Assembly (NCBI GenBank): GCA_008704415.1
Contig: VXIS01000599.1
Span: 1 to 12,858 of the forward strand
Reading direction: 5' to 3'
Origin: Sphaerosporella brunnea
Taxonomy: Eukaryota; Ascomycota; Pezizomycetes; Pezizales; Pyronemataceae
DNA: 12,858 nucleotides
Shown: positions 1 to 7,108 of the stretch, in pieces
Numbering within the stretch: the first letter of the stretch is position 1
Layout of the letters: every line of letters begins with the position of its first letter
Translations under genes and position numbers: made by a program
Notes under the pieces: model-generated
Told to the model about the DNA's origin: nothing
Databases searched by the model: none
Seen by the model: only the letters and a program-made list of their open reading frames with translations

Positions 1-780
1 GAGCACGCCTTCAACCACTCTCCTTCCACCACCATCAAGCGTACCCCTCACGAAGTTCAATTTGGTCATATCCCTCGCATTTTACCAGTTGAATTCGATT
101 CGAATGTCCCTGCAGTCAATGAGTACCTCGAGCAGCAAAAGATCAACAATGCTGTGGCTCGAGATGCATTGCTGGCAGCACGTCACCGCCAGGCAAGCAT
201 TGCTGCCAAGCGTAGGAATCCTAAGGTTCAACTTCAGGTTGGACAATGGGTGTTTTACAAGAGACGTTCTCGAGGGAAGGGCAAGGTTAGGAAGCTTATG
301 GAAGTTTGGGAAGGGCCCTACAGGATCACAAAAGTCGATGAGGATACAGGCAACTGCACACTTGAACTCCCCAAGAACAAGCGTGTTTATCCCATCTTCG
401 CCCAGGACAAACTCAAGCTCTTCCAGCGAATTTCAGACAAGACAATTCCGCCTCCTCCCTCCAGCTACGATGACGAAGAAGAAGACGACCACACTCTCTA
501 CAACATCAAGGAGATTCTCGACCACAAGAAGATTAACGGTATCGATTACTGGTATATCTCTTGGGAGAATTATGGACCTGAAAACAACTCTTGGGAACCT
601 GATGAGAATGTACGCAACGCTGGCGCTGATTCCATCCAGGAATTCCTTTCGAAGAGGACCCAGGACTACACCTCCACCGCAGTCACTCTTCCTCCCGATT
701 TTTTCTTTCCTTCTGATGATTCTTTCTGTTCTTCTCCTATGTCATCTATTGCTTCTTCCGTTTTTGATTTACGTGAGTAA
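1..780 (+). CDS. Pol polyprotein C-terminus: integrase C-terminal region, GPY/F module and chromodomain (5' partial)
   Basis: Frame 1 is open from base 1 to the TAA at 778-780 (259 codons shown; the start is off-window). The first residues include the TPHEVQFGHIPR stretch, the typical end of a Ty3/Gypsy integrase core (TPFEvvyG.P pattern). A GPY/F module follows around nt 300-420 (EVWEGPYRI then VDEDTGNCTLELP), which joins integrase to its tail. A chromodomain lies around nt 490-660: YNIKEIL, then DYWYISWENYG, then NNSWEPDENV and IQEFL. The three aromatic-cage positions of HP1-type chromodomains are present (Y of YNI, W of ISW, Y of ENY), so it may bind methylated H3K9. That role is known for the family, not shown here. 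A Ser/Phe-rich tail of about 40 residues ends the protein. A 265-codon frame overlapping in another phase is a shadow. Confidence 0.96.
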   Translation, partial: EHAFNHSPSTTIKRTPHEVQFGHIPRILPVEFDSNVPAVNEYLEQQKINNAVARDALLAARHRQASIAAKRRNPKVQLQVGQWVFYKRRSRGKGKVRKLMEVWEGPYRITKVDEDTGNCTLELPKNKRVYPIFAQDKLKLFQRISDKTIPPPPSSYDDEEEDDHTLYNIKEILDHKKINGIDYWYISWENYGPENNSWEPDENVRNAGADSIQEFLSKRTQDYTSTAVTLPPDFFFPSDDSFCSSPMSSIASSVFDLRE

Positions 781-798
781 CTGTTTCAACTGTTTTTT

Positions 799-807
799 AA
801 GGGGAAG
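799..807 (+). promoter_or_regulatory. polypurine tract (plus-strand primer)
   Basis: AAGGGGAAG directly precedes the TG that opens the LTR and lies 18 nt after the pol stop codon. This is the expected position for the primer of plus-strand DNA synthesis in LTR retroelements. Confidence 0.8.
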
Positions 808-1097
808 TGTAAGATTATTACACTTACTATGGTTTCTTTCTTACGTATTTCCTTACTAAGATATAAAACTATAAGGCAGTAACGATGGTATGATAACAGC
901 ATTCTACGAGTTTCCATTACTTTCTTTACTATGTTTTGTCACCATGTTTCTAGCACTTTCTAGCCCCTTCGATACTACGTCACTTTGGAATCTTCTAGTT
1001 TCCACAAGGCAGACTTATAGGTCTTCTAGACCATTCTTTCCTTAGTTTCGAATTTGCCACCAGATTGTTATCACATGATGTACTCAGCATCGTTGGC

Positions 1098-1104
1098 TAT
1101 AAAA
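1098..1104 (+). promoter_or_regulatory. LTR TATA box
   Basis: TATAAAA in GGCTATAAAAGC, followed by a pyrimidine-rich stretch, fits the core promoter of the LTR. Transcription would start some 25-40 nt downstream. Confidence 0.65.
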
Positions 1105-1187
1105 GCTGCGAGCTTTTTCCTACACTCATTCTTTTCTCTTCTTTCGATACGGCCTTTCGAGCAGTCCAGATTGTATCGACTATCATC

Positions 1188-1193
1188 AATAAA
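1188..1193 (+). terminator. LTR polyadenylation signal
   Basis: AATAAA lies about 85-90 nt downstream of the LTR TATA box. This placement suits the 3'-end signal of the retroelement transcript. Confidence 0.5.
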
Positions 1194-1320
1194 TACTGAG
1201 TTGATCAGTGACCTGAGTGCGAGTATTCTCTTGGTATTTATCAAGTCAGATACACAAACGGTTCTGAGTTTATTTGCATCTGTGAAATAGCGGATCTTAT
1301 AAGCTCACGAAAAGGTTACA

Positions 1321-1993
1321 CCCAAGAAGGGTACGCCCGTGGGGCATAATAAGCCCACTGGGGATGCGGCGAGGTGGGTCGGAGCTTCTAATCGGCTGGG
1401 TAATGCGAGGAAGGATTTGTGGTTCTTCAACAGCCTGTTGAAGATCGATGGGTGCTAGCTTGTGGGGAGCTGTGATGTTTTTCAAATAGATTCGCAGAAT
1501 ATTTTTGAAAAAAAACGTAATGCTCTTTCATAAGTGCTGTGATCAGCCGCTGCTACAACATGGCCCCCTTTACTGTCCACACTACTCGCTGTCTTGTCGA
1601 CTGCAGTATGAACTAGGAACCTCTTCGTGCACGCGGACCATGTCAGAATAACTTGTCCAAGCTACAAAAAGGAAGAAATCGTTTCGAGAATCGAACATAC
1701 CCGAGCACAAACCTCTGTGATTCAAACACTTCTGTCCATGTCTTTCGTGCGTAATTATCCTGGTTCTTGTTTCTAGCAACGAGTCTGCAGGCTAAGCCTT
1801 CCACGCCATTCAGCTCGCCCGACGGCATATGATGTCTGGAAGTGGTTTTAGCCATGGCTCACGGTTTTAGAAAGGTACAGCACTAGGATCATGACTGACC
1901 AAACGGCGCACCAACTGACCGTTGGGGTGAACGTAAAATTCCAGAGTTGAGCGCAGAACACAAAAGGTTCCCAAAGCCAAAAGGGCAGCGTGG
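1321..1993. other. flank of the retroelement, no convincing gene
   Basis: No homology is recognised. The best candidate is a 70-codon minus-strand frame (1643-1855) opened by an ATG in a strong context (GCCATGG at 1852-1858). It meets a GTATGT donor near 1701 and a pyrimidine-rich TTTTTGTAG acceptor 39 nt later. Splicing would keep the frame, but 39 nt is short for an intron and there is no branch site. An open frame of this length is expected by chance. A bulged GC-rich hairpin (GTGGGGC, spacer, GCCCAC) lies near 1340-1362. Confidence 0.3.
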
Positions 1994-3097
1994 CTAACAA
2001 GCTGGTCCCCGATCTCGATTAACCCAGTTCTGATGAACATGCCCTTTATCAACCCCCTTCTGATTCTTAGTCGCGCTGACAACATTCATTATGGGGGAAC
2101 AACTGTTCCCCGGTATCATTCGAGCAGTTCCTCTTGCATCGCCTATATGTTGAAGTACACATTCATTTAGCTTGAATACTAGCTCTCGTCTCGGGCGGTG
2201 GCGGCTTCGGCAGGAAACCAAACTTGCGGTTATTAACCGCTGCATCTCCAGCCGGCGGTGAAGACTGTGAAACCGTGTTGAGACGATGGGGCTTTTTATA
2301 CGCTGCCTGGGTACATTAGGGACAATTCTGGAAAAATGCGTTGCGAATTGGAAATAGCAAAGAGAGAAACTTACATATCAAGGGGGGGCAAGTGCTCCTC
2401 CAAGGAGGCGAGCAGCATCGGAAGCTATATCTGGCGGTGGAGCTGATATAGAGCCCCTCGCAGCAGGACGCAGCACCTCTACCTCTGCGCCCATTAGCCT
2501 ACGATAGTAGCACGTGAGAGCAGCGACCAATGATGCCGGTTGGGAATTGAGGATCTGCTCAGGTGATATCGACGTTCGCCATGCCTCGACGAAGTGTCCT
2601 GCATAGTTTTGACGCTTGGCGAAACGTTGCATCAATTTCGCGACGCCGTAGAAATAGAAATCGCAAGTCGGCAGCGAAGATGTGCAAGCGAAGGAAAACA
2701 ATATCCGCAACCAGTGAAAGCATCGGCGGACGCAGCGATAGTTGTTCAGCTCGTCCACATCGGTAGTCGCCAATAACAGGCTTCCCTCAAGTGTCGAGGC
2801 TATCTGGAGGAAGCGATCATGCATGATCATGATATCGCCGTGGTCGTGTTGACAGCTGAAGGATCTCTCTGACCGTTAGAAAGACCGTGTCCGCACAATT
2901 GTTGAAGCGTGGAAGCTGGGGAAACATACCCAGCTGCACCGCAACGGAATTAAAGACCAAGATAAAAACTCTTCGCCAGCAAACGCAGAGAAGCTGGGCG
3001 ATGGGGACCCACAAGATTGTTGTGCTGTCGGCCTCATTGCTCGTTTGAAGGGTGCTAGCGATGGGGGTTGAGGGCTTTCGCGATGGCGCTTGGGCAT
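1994..3097 (-). CDS. hypothetical three-exon gene with two apparent single-base frameshifts
   Basis: I do not recognise this protein. The model has exon 1 at 2930-3097, an intron at 2869-2929 (GTATGT ... TTCTAAC ... GGTCAG, 61 nt), exon 2 at 2375-2868, an intron at 2328-2374 (GTAAGT ... TTTTTCCAG, 47 nt, weak branch site) and exon 3 ending at the TAG at 1994-1996. The start is the ATG at 3095-3097 (MPKRHRESPQ...). Exon 2 alone is open for about 160 codons. Two shifts interrupt the frame. Exon 1 needs one more base at the five-base A run 2964-2968 (plus strand). Exon 2 needs one fewer base at the seven-G run 2382-2388, where the present frame hits TGA just before the donor. With both allowed for, the spliced frame is continuous to 1994. 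A TATA-like TTTATAAG lies about 30 nt before the ATG. The gene may be a pseudogene or carry sequencing errors. Exons 1 and 3 are the least certain. Confidence 0.42.
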
Positions 3098-3220
3098 TCT
3101 ACACGAAACGGGAGACGCCTCAATCCCTTATAAAAGAGCTTGGTGCCGCTCCATTTGTCGACAGCTGGTCGTTGTTGGCAGGTACGTTTTCGTGGCTTCG
3201 ATGTTGGTCTGTCGGTGGTA

Positions 3221-3615
3221 TCATTGCATCCAGTCCTCGCCTATCCTGAACGGGGTTGAAATCGCTCGGAATAAATATTCGTCGGCGCTGTAAGATGCTT
3301 GCAAAACCTGGTGGTGAAGCAGTCTCTCAATCAAGGTGTTGGTGACTGAGGATCGAGAATTGGGGGTGTCAAACGCTAGTGGTCGCGGTTGTGTGGTTGT
3401 TACTCACTGCGTGTCACATCCCTGGAAAGAGCGTCTTGGATGTTAAAACTCCCGCAGGAGTTAAATGAATGCAAAGCGCCCGCCCCCCGCCCCCCCTGGA
3501 TACTCAACACCTGGACTGTCCTCGTAGATGTCGAGTGGCAGCGTGACAGTGATGGCAGAACCAGCGGAGGAGGTGGTAAAGCGAGAGAGAAAAGAGAGAA
3601 TAATGTCGTGTACAT
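3221..3615 (-). CDS. hypothetical 110-residue protein, two exons, hydrophobic N-terminus
   Basis: Exon 1 is 3408-3615, the intron 3346-3407 (GTGAGT ... TTTGAC ... CCTCAG, 62 nt) and exon 2 3221-3345. The junction completes an Ile codon and the frame runs on for 40 codons to a TGA, so splicing replaces an immediate stop in the unspliced frame by a longer open frame. A TATA box sits 41 nt before the ATG. The N-terminus (MYTTLFSLFSLALPPPPLVL) is hydrophobic and then rich in Ser, Thr and Arg, with no acidic residue in the first 55 or so. It could be a secretion signal or a mitochondrial presequence. The C-terminal part is more polar (ERLLHH, SADEYLF, IGEDWMQ). I know no family for it. It lies on the same strand as the genes on either side. 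This is the cleanest of the unknown gene models. Confidence 0.55.
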
Positions 3616-3655
3616 TGCGCTCTGGTCCAGCAAGGGGGACGGGAGGATATGCCTC

Positions 3656-3661
3656 TTTATA
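3656..3661 (-). promoter_or_regulatory. TATA box upstream of the 110-residue protein gene
   Basis: On the minus strand the sequence reads TGTATAAAGAGG, and the predicted start codon begins at 3615. The short distance leaves a 5' leader of at most about 15-20 nt. Confidence 0.45.
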
Positions 3662-3734
3662 CACAGGAAGTGTTTCCACTAGGGAGACCAGAAAAACACC
3701 CGGAGGTCCCATTGATCGCGAGAGGTTCCCAAAA

Positions 3735-3757
3735 GTGCTTCCTCATTGAGGAAGCAC
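3735..3757. repeat. perfect 11-bp inverted repeat with one-base centre
   Basis: GTGCTTCCTCA is followed by a single T and then its exact reverse complement TGAGGAAGCAC. It is either a cruciform-prone palindrome or a dimer-binding site. It lies about 75 bp upstream of the minus-strand TATA box at 3656-3661. Confidence 0.95.
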
Positions 3758-3968
3758 GTCCGTAGCCGCCGCCGCCACAGGCGTCGTTCTTACGCGGGCG
3801 GCAATTCCTGATTCCATCAGATAGCTTTCATTGACCCCGCTAATGCACCTAGTACTGATCTGCCATAATCTTGCAAGGATGCATGCAGACAATAAACGTG
3901 GTTACTTACATAGAGATGGTGAAAATGCTTGCATTGCATTGCACAGTTGCCAAAGGTCGGTGTTACTG

Positions 3969-4537
3969 CTACCTAGTACTTCTGTGAAAAGAGCCCAGTC
4001 GACGTAGTTCAGTATCTAAGTAGATTGCTATAGTCCTGCTGGGGTATCTCGGCGAGGTATTGTTAGATTAAAAACGGTAGTCTTCAGCTGTGAATATTCT
4101 TACGTTACCAGTTGCGCAGCATTATTTCCTATTGTAAGGTCTGGTGTCTCGATCTGATACCAAAGCGGCGCTTTTCTGGCATGCGCAGTGTGTTTGCGAT
4201 CGCACGGAACCACGTACAGAGATGCAATTGATTGAAATATACATAAACATAGAACATCCTCCATAAACTGCACGCCCTGCACCCAAAACTCTTCTCCACA
4301 TATTTTAGAAATCAGTGACCAACAAACAACACCACTCGCGCGGCCCGCGGCCATTCGAGAGAAACTCCCTCGGCCATGGGGCATCTCAAACCCTCGCGCA
4401 ATATCCTCTGAGTGCCAGCCGGCACTCTTCGTCGACCAATATGTGAAGCTCAGGTAATTGGCATCGCCATTTCTGAAACCTCTAGAAAAATCCAGTGGAG
4501 CCGCGAAATGGTTGGTCGTTCGATAGGCGACCACCAT
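3969..4537 (-). CDS. hypothetical 167-residue protein, two exons
   Basis: The ATG at 4535-4537 opens a 144-codon exon (4104-4537). The unspliced frame hits TAA exactly at the donor. The intron 4039-4103 (65 nt) has GTAAGA, a consensus ATCTAAC branch site 24 nt from the acceptor, and CCCCAG. Exon 2 (3969-4038) continues in frame for 22 codons to TAG. The predicted protein has no recognised domain. It is rich in aromatic residues and Cys (for example VVCWSLISKICGEEFWV) and begins MVVAYRTTNHFAAPLDFSRG. There is no obvious TATA box upstream. It may instead be a late part of the split gene ending at 4712 on the same strand, because the two are separated by only 174 bp that contains a repeated coding-like motif. 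Confidence 0.43.
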
Positions 4538-4609
4538 TTTTGGACACCTCGGACTCTCCGATAGTGTCCGCTACAGACAAGTTGGTGGAAACCTCGGACC
4601 CGACTTGCC

Positions 4610-4731
4610 GGTTGATCTCAGTGAGCTCGGTCGCGGTCTCACCCGAGGCTCAGTATCGTCGTCTATCTCCACACTGCCGTATCACTGGTCAGTGACCTTC
4701 GTTGGTTGATCTCAGTGGGCTCGATCGTGGT
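4610..4731. repeat. pair of 28-bp direct repeats
   Basis: Copies at 4610-4637 and 4704-4731 differ at 3 of 28 positions and begin GGTTGATCTCAGTG. They are 94 bp apart, start to start. On the minus strand both can be read as Thr-Glu-Ile-Asn-containing peptides, so they may be a repeated piece of coding sequence. A perfect 6-bp inverted repeat (TCACTGGTCAGTGA, 4682-4695) lies between them. Confidence 0.8.
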
Positions 4732-5500
4732 GTTGAGAAACCCGCGCCCCTGCGCCCCCTTGTAATTTGGAGCGAACTCTAGAGTCAACTAATGGAATTA
4801 GGAGTGCACAGCTAGTAATACGTGGAAGAAGGGCAACATACTCGGGGGCGGGGGCGGGGGAGCAGACGCGCTTCTGCTCGAGCAACGCGTCGCACTGCAG
4901 GGCAACGGAGCCAGAAAACTCGACTGTCATTTTTGGTTAGTATTTTTACTGGTGCTAAACACTGTCTTTTGCGGTTGAAAGGGATGTCACACTTACAGGC
5001 TTCGGGGACAACGTCATCTTGTAATAAAAACCCATATGGACTTTTCTTCTCTATACCCGGGGGGCCGGCCTGTGGGTTCCGTGTTAGAAACAGTGCCCGA
5101 TCAAATTTGTCATAAAAAACAAACAACGGTGGCTTACCCAACGGTACACGAGACCGTTTTTTTTCGGCCAAACAACGAATCAACAGGCGATTGCCGCCCT
5201 CATCCCTGGGACCATTCGTATCAGTATCGACCTAGTCCTCTTCACAAGTGGTGGTGTTGTTCATACGCCAGGATGAACTGGGGGCGGCACCGGGGAAACC
5301 GACTATGCGGTTGCCCAACCCCCCCATGCTATCATCAAGGGAGGCAGCAGGTTCGGACAAAGCCCCACATTCCGACCATGTTCAGGTTGTCGTTCTGCTG
5401 CATTGGTAGTTAGCGAGCGTTCATCGTGAAGGGATGACAAAATGGCTGCTCACGGTCAAGGGTCGGTTTTTATACGCACCGACCTGTCCCGTTTCGTCGC
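4712..5500 (-). CDS. multi-intron gene of unknown function
   Basis: Five introns in a row lie on the minus strand: 5398-5453 (GTGAGC, CTAAC, CAG), 5206-5266 (GTATGA, CTGAT, CAG), 5070-5137 (GTAAGC, TTCTAAC, ACAG), 4924-4996 (GTAAGT, TACTAAC, ACAG) and 4779-4841 (GTATGT, TTGAC, TAG). The exons between 5138 and 4712 join in one frame (segments AGPPGIEKKSPYGFLLQDD, FEFSGSVALQCDALLEQKR, then a Pro-Ala run) to a TGA at 4712-4714. Exon 5138-5205 matches this frame only if the eight-T run 5157-5164 is one base shorter. Exon 5267-5397 has stops in all three frames, so more indels or other splice sites are needed. The 5' exon runs into the tandem repeats and no start codon is secure. The 5500 boundary is approximate. 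I recognise no family. The run of consensus introns is strong evidence of a transcribed gene, intact or recently broken. Confidence 0.52.
5467..5474 (-). promoter_or_regulatory. TATA-like sequence, ambiguous
   Basis: TATAAAAA in CGTATAAAAACC on the minus strand. It lies only about 14 nt before the first inferred donor (5453). It would therefore fit either a promoter just upstream or a piece of the first exon (AYKNR), but not both. Confidence 0.3.
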
Positions 5501-5501
5501 T

Positions 5502-5678
5502 GGTTGTCGCAAGAGAGGAGGGATGTGCTGATGTACACACCCTCTTCCGCAGCCCCTCCACCTCTGTGGAGAGAGGAGAATCGGGCATCGGGTTGTCGCA
5601 AGAGGGGAGGATGTGCTGATGTATACACCCTCTTCCGCAGCCCCTCCACCTCTGTGGAGAGAGGATCATCGGGCATCG
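5502..5678. repeat. two tandem copies of an 88/89-bp unit
   Basis: Copy 1 is 5502-5590 (89 bp) and copy 2 is 5591-5678 (88 bp). Both start GGTTGTCGCAAGAG and end GGGCATCG, with only a few differences. A third copy begins at 5679 (GGTTGCC) and diverges at once. Each unit contains the small hairpin CTCCAC-CTCT-GTGGAG. The one-base length difference changes the frame, so a conserved protein repeat is unlikely. On the minus strand each unit carries a CTCTCCACAG that resembles a splice acceptor. Confidence 0.93.
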
Positions 5679-5686
5679 GGTTGCCT

Positions 5687-5900
5687 CGCGACAAGGTCGC
5701 GTCCTTACCGTTCCCAAAGGAAATGGAGAAATGGGGTGGTGTTGAGGGTAGAGGGAGGAGAGAGAGATGTCCACTGGCCGCATCGCCACGCGACCTAGTC
5801 GCGTCCGGTATACCTTTCTATTCCCGAAGGAATTGTAAAACCGATGTTGATGGCAGTGGTGTGGAAGGTGGAGGGTGGTGGGGTGGGGGTGGAGAAGGGA
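5687..5900. repeat. diverged ~102-bp direct repeat headed by CGCGAC palindromes
   Basis: Two units start at 5687 and 5789. Each opens with an inverted repeat CGCGAC-NNN-GTCGCG followed by TCC (5687-5701 and 5789-5803). About 20-30 nt later each has TTCCC(A/G)AAGGAA, then a G-rich stretch dominated by GGTGG and GAGGG. Apart from the heads the units are strongly diverged. An open frame of 167 codons spanning this block on the minus strand is attributed to the repeat composition. Confidence 0.6.
5873..5899 (+). other. predicted G-quadruplex motif
   Basis: Four G runs of at least three (5873-5875, 5880-5883, 5885-5889, 5897-5899) are separated by loops of 4, 1 and 7 nt, which satisfies the usual G4 pattern. 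Confidence 0.6.
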
Positions 5901-6750
5901 GCAACCAAGGACTGGTGGAGGCAACCAAGCTTTGGCAGTAGATAATTCCGAGTGGCAATTGAGAGAGTAAAACCAGCTAGTGAGTGAGCGGGCGTAAATG
6001 CTGGGCTATTTGCGATTCTTGCTGGAACATCTTCGACGGAAAAGGGCGCGGCGACCTCAAGGCCGGTACTGGATGTCTTCTGGGTTCACGCCGGGCTTTG
6101 GACGGAAATGATGGCCACCTTGCCCACTCTTCGTCTTTGCTGCAATTTTCTAGACGCCGTCTGGATCTAATTGTTCCAGCTGCGAAGGCAGTACAGTATC
6201 CGAGATTAAATGAGCGAACGCATTTTGCGCAGGGCGATGTTCATATCACTGCCGATACAAGTGCCGTTTTAACTTAGCTGTGAAGCAGCAGCCAGCTGCG
6301 CAGCCATAGGCTTCGTCGGTGGATTCGAAGCCAAAAGCGCCACGACACCGCTTGTTATAGCCAACCGACTTCCGGCTGTTAGCTCGTGTCCCCGGCATCG
6401 TGAAGATTTGTCACGGTGTAACAGTACAGGTTCTTGTTGTTTCTCTCCCGTCAGCAAACTAACAAAACGCATGAATGAGAAATCACGATTGATGTTTTAG
6501 GTGCCCCCAGGTTTTGTGATCAATGATCGCCATGTTCCCATAATATGCCGTTGTCCAAGAAGCTCTCAACACCCATGTGGTCGGTGTGTCACTCCAAGTA
6601 GTAGCTACTCCCCTCTGCACCGCTTTCACCTCGCGTCCTTCTCTCCTTCTCCCCTGGGCCACCAACACGATTTCATGAACACCGCCGCGACAGCAGACCC
6701 AGCAACCAGGCCAGCCCACCCAGCAGATGACCTTCTCTACAGCGCACGCC
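5901..6750. other. 850-bp stretch without a supported gene
   Basis: Open frames of 60-130 codons occur on both strands but none has homology, a clear splice context or a promoter. The best is a 67-codon minus-strand frame with a true ATG (6269-6472, MRFVSLLTGEKQ...), overlapped by an alternative 50-codon ATG frame rich in Cys. Another minus-strand frame (about 5984-6240) is open but lacks a start. A 10-bp palindrome AGTAGCTACT lies near 6600. Confidence 0.3.
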
Positions 6751-6752
6751 AG

Positions 6753-6770
6753 TTTTTTTTTTTTTTTTTT
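6753..6770. repeat. T18 homopolymer
   Basis: Eighteen consecutive T. On the minus strand it would be an A18 tract, like a retroposed poly(A) tail, but no recognisable retroposon precedes it. Confidence 0.95.
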
Positions 6771-6958
6771 CAAGCTACCTGGCTACTTCTTGCTTTTTCC
6801 AACACTCCGGGTTTTTCTACAGGTGCTGCTACCAAAGCTGTTCTGTCACGCTGCCTGACCTCGTCACTCTTATCGACACATCTTTCTTTTCATTAAACTT
6901 TTGTCTTTTGGGCAGGCGGTTTCTCCGGCTTGCTGTCGTGAAAGCTCAACCAGTGCTT

Positions 6959-7108
6959 TTACTCTGCTCGCTTTTCCTGGGTAAATATCCACTGTTATGG
7001 GAGTGGAAGTGTTAGTCACTCCCAGGAACGCACCGCAATGCCTGGGCCAAACACGGTACTTACGCGGCTTTCTCGTGAGTGAAGCCGTTTATCAAGTTCC
7101 AAGAACTC
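6959..7108 (-). CDS. 3' end of an unidentified split gene
   Basis: A consensus intron lies at 6992-7063 (72 nt: GTAAGT donor, GACTAAC branch site, ATAACAG acceptor). It joins an open piece at 7064-7108 to 6959-6991, which ends in TAA. The joined peptide is only 26 codons (EFLELDKRLHSRESR then WIFTQEKRAE). The upstream exons are not resolved. A CTGAC...CTCAG acceptor-like site and a GTATGC donor-like site occur further up the minus strand (about 7140-7270) but are unproven. The intron is the real evidence here. The protein cannot be identified. Confidence 0.35.

Larger units (their letters stand above)
1..1320 (+). mobile_element. Ty3/Gypsy chromovirus LTR retrotransposon, 3' portion
   Basis: This is the 3' end of an LTR retrotransposon whose 5' part lies outside the window. 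The order is integrase C-terminus, chromodomain, stop codon, polypurine tract, LTR, which is the standard 3' order of a chromovirus (Ty3/Gypsy with an integrase-fused chromodomain). The coding frame is open from the first base to its stop with no internal break, so this copy is not visibly degraded here. If the LTR ends at 1320, the next five bases (CCCAA) would be one copy of the target-site duplication, but the other copy is off-window and cannot be checked. Confidence 0.93.
808..1320 (+). repeat. 3' long terminal repeat, about 513 bp
   Basis: The LTR starts TGTAA right after the polypurine tract and is taken to end TTACA at 1320, giving a 5-bp perfect terminal inverted repeat of the TG...CA kind. 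It holds a TATA box and a downstream AATAAA about 90 nt later, as expected for U3 promoter and R/polyadenylation signals. Its first 15 bases are themselves palindromic (TGTAA, 5-nt spacer, TTACA). The right border is inferred from the inverted repeat alone, since no 5' LTR is available for comparison. A 78-codon open frame inside the LTR is not considered real. Confidence 0.75.
3616..3968. other. intergenic stretch with a weak minus-strand small-ORF candidate
   Basis: Besides the TATA box and the palindrome, one possible short split frame is seen on the minus strand: exon 3910-3939 (ATG start), intron 3860-3909 (GTAAGT donor, GGCAG acceptor, no clear branch site) and exon 3743-3859, about 48 codons ending inside the palindrome. 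The missing branch site and small size make this weak. A short (GCC)n run lies near 3765-3775. Confidence 0.25.

Noticed and set aside
62..859. 265-codon plus-strand frame overlapping the retroelement.
   Set aside because: It lies out of phase with the integrase-chromodomain frame, which has clear family motifs. It is a shadow.
5502..5678. Tandem repeats considered as a CRISPR array.
   Set aside because: The whole unit repeats with no unique spacers, and the context is eukaryotic.
5421..5924. 167-codon minus-strand frame across the tandem repeats.
   Set aside because: Explained mainly by repeat composition. The 88/89-bp length difference shifts phase between copies, so it is not a conserved repeat protein, though its last codons may be part of the first exon of the 4712-5500 gene.
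6501..6896. 131-codon plus-strand frame spanning the T18 run.
   Set aside because: It has a true ATG only if alternative starts are ignored, low-complexity Ser/Pro/Phe content, no splice context and no homology. Frames of this length are expected by chance in 13 kb.
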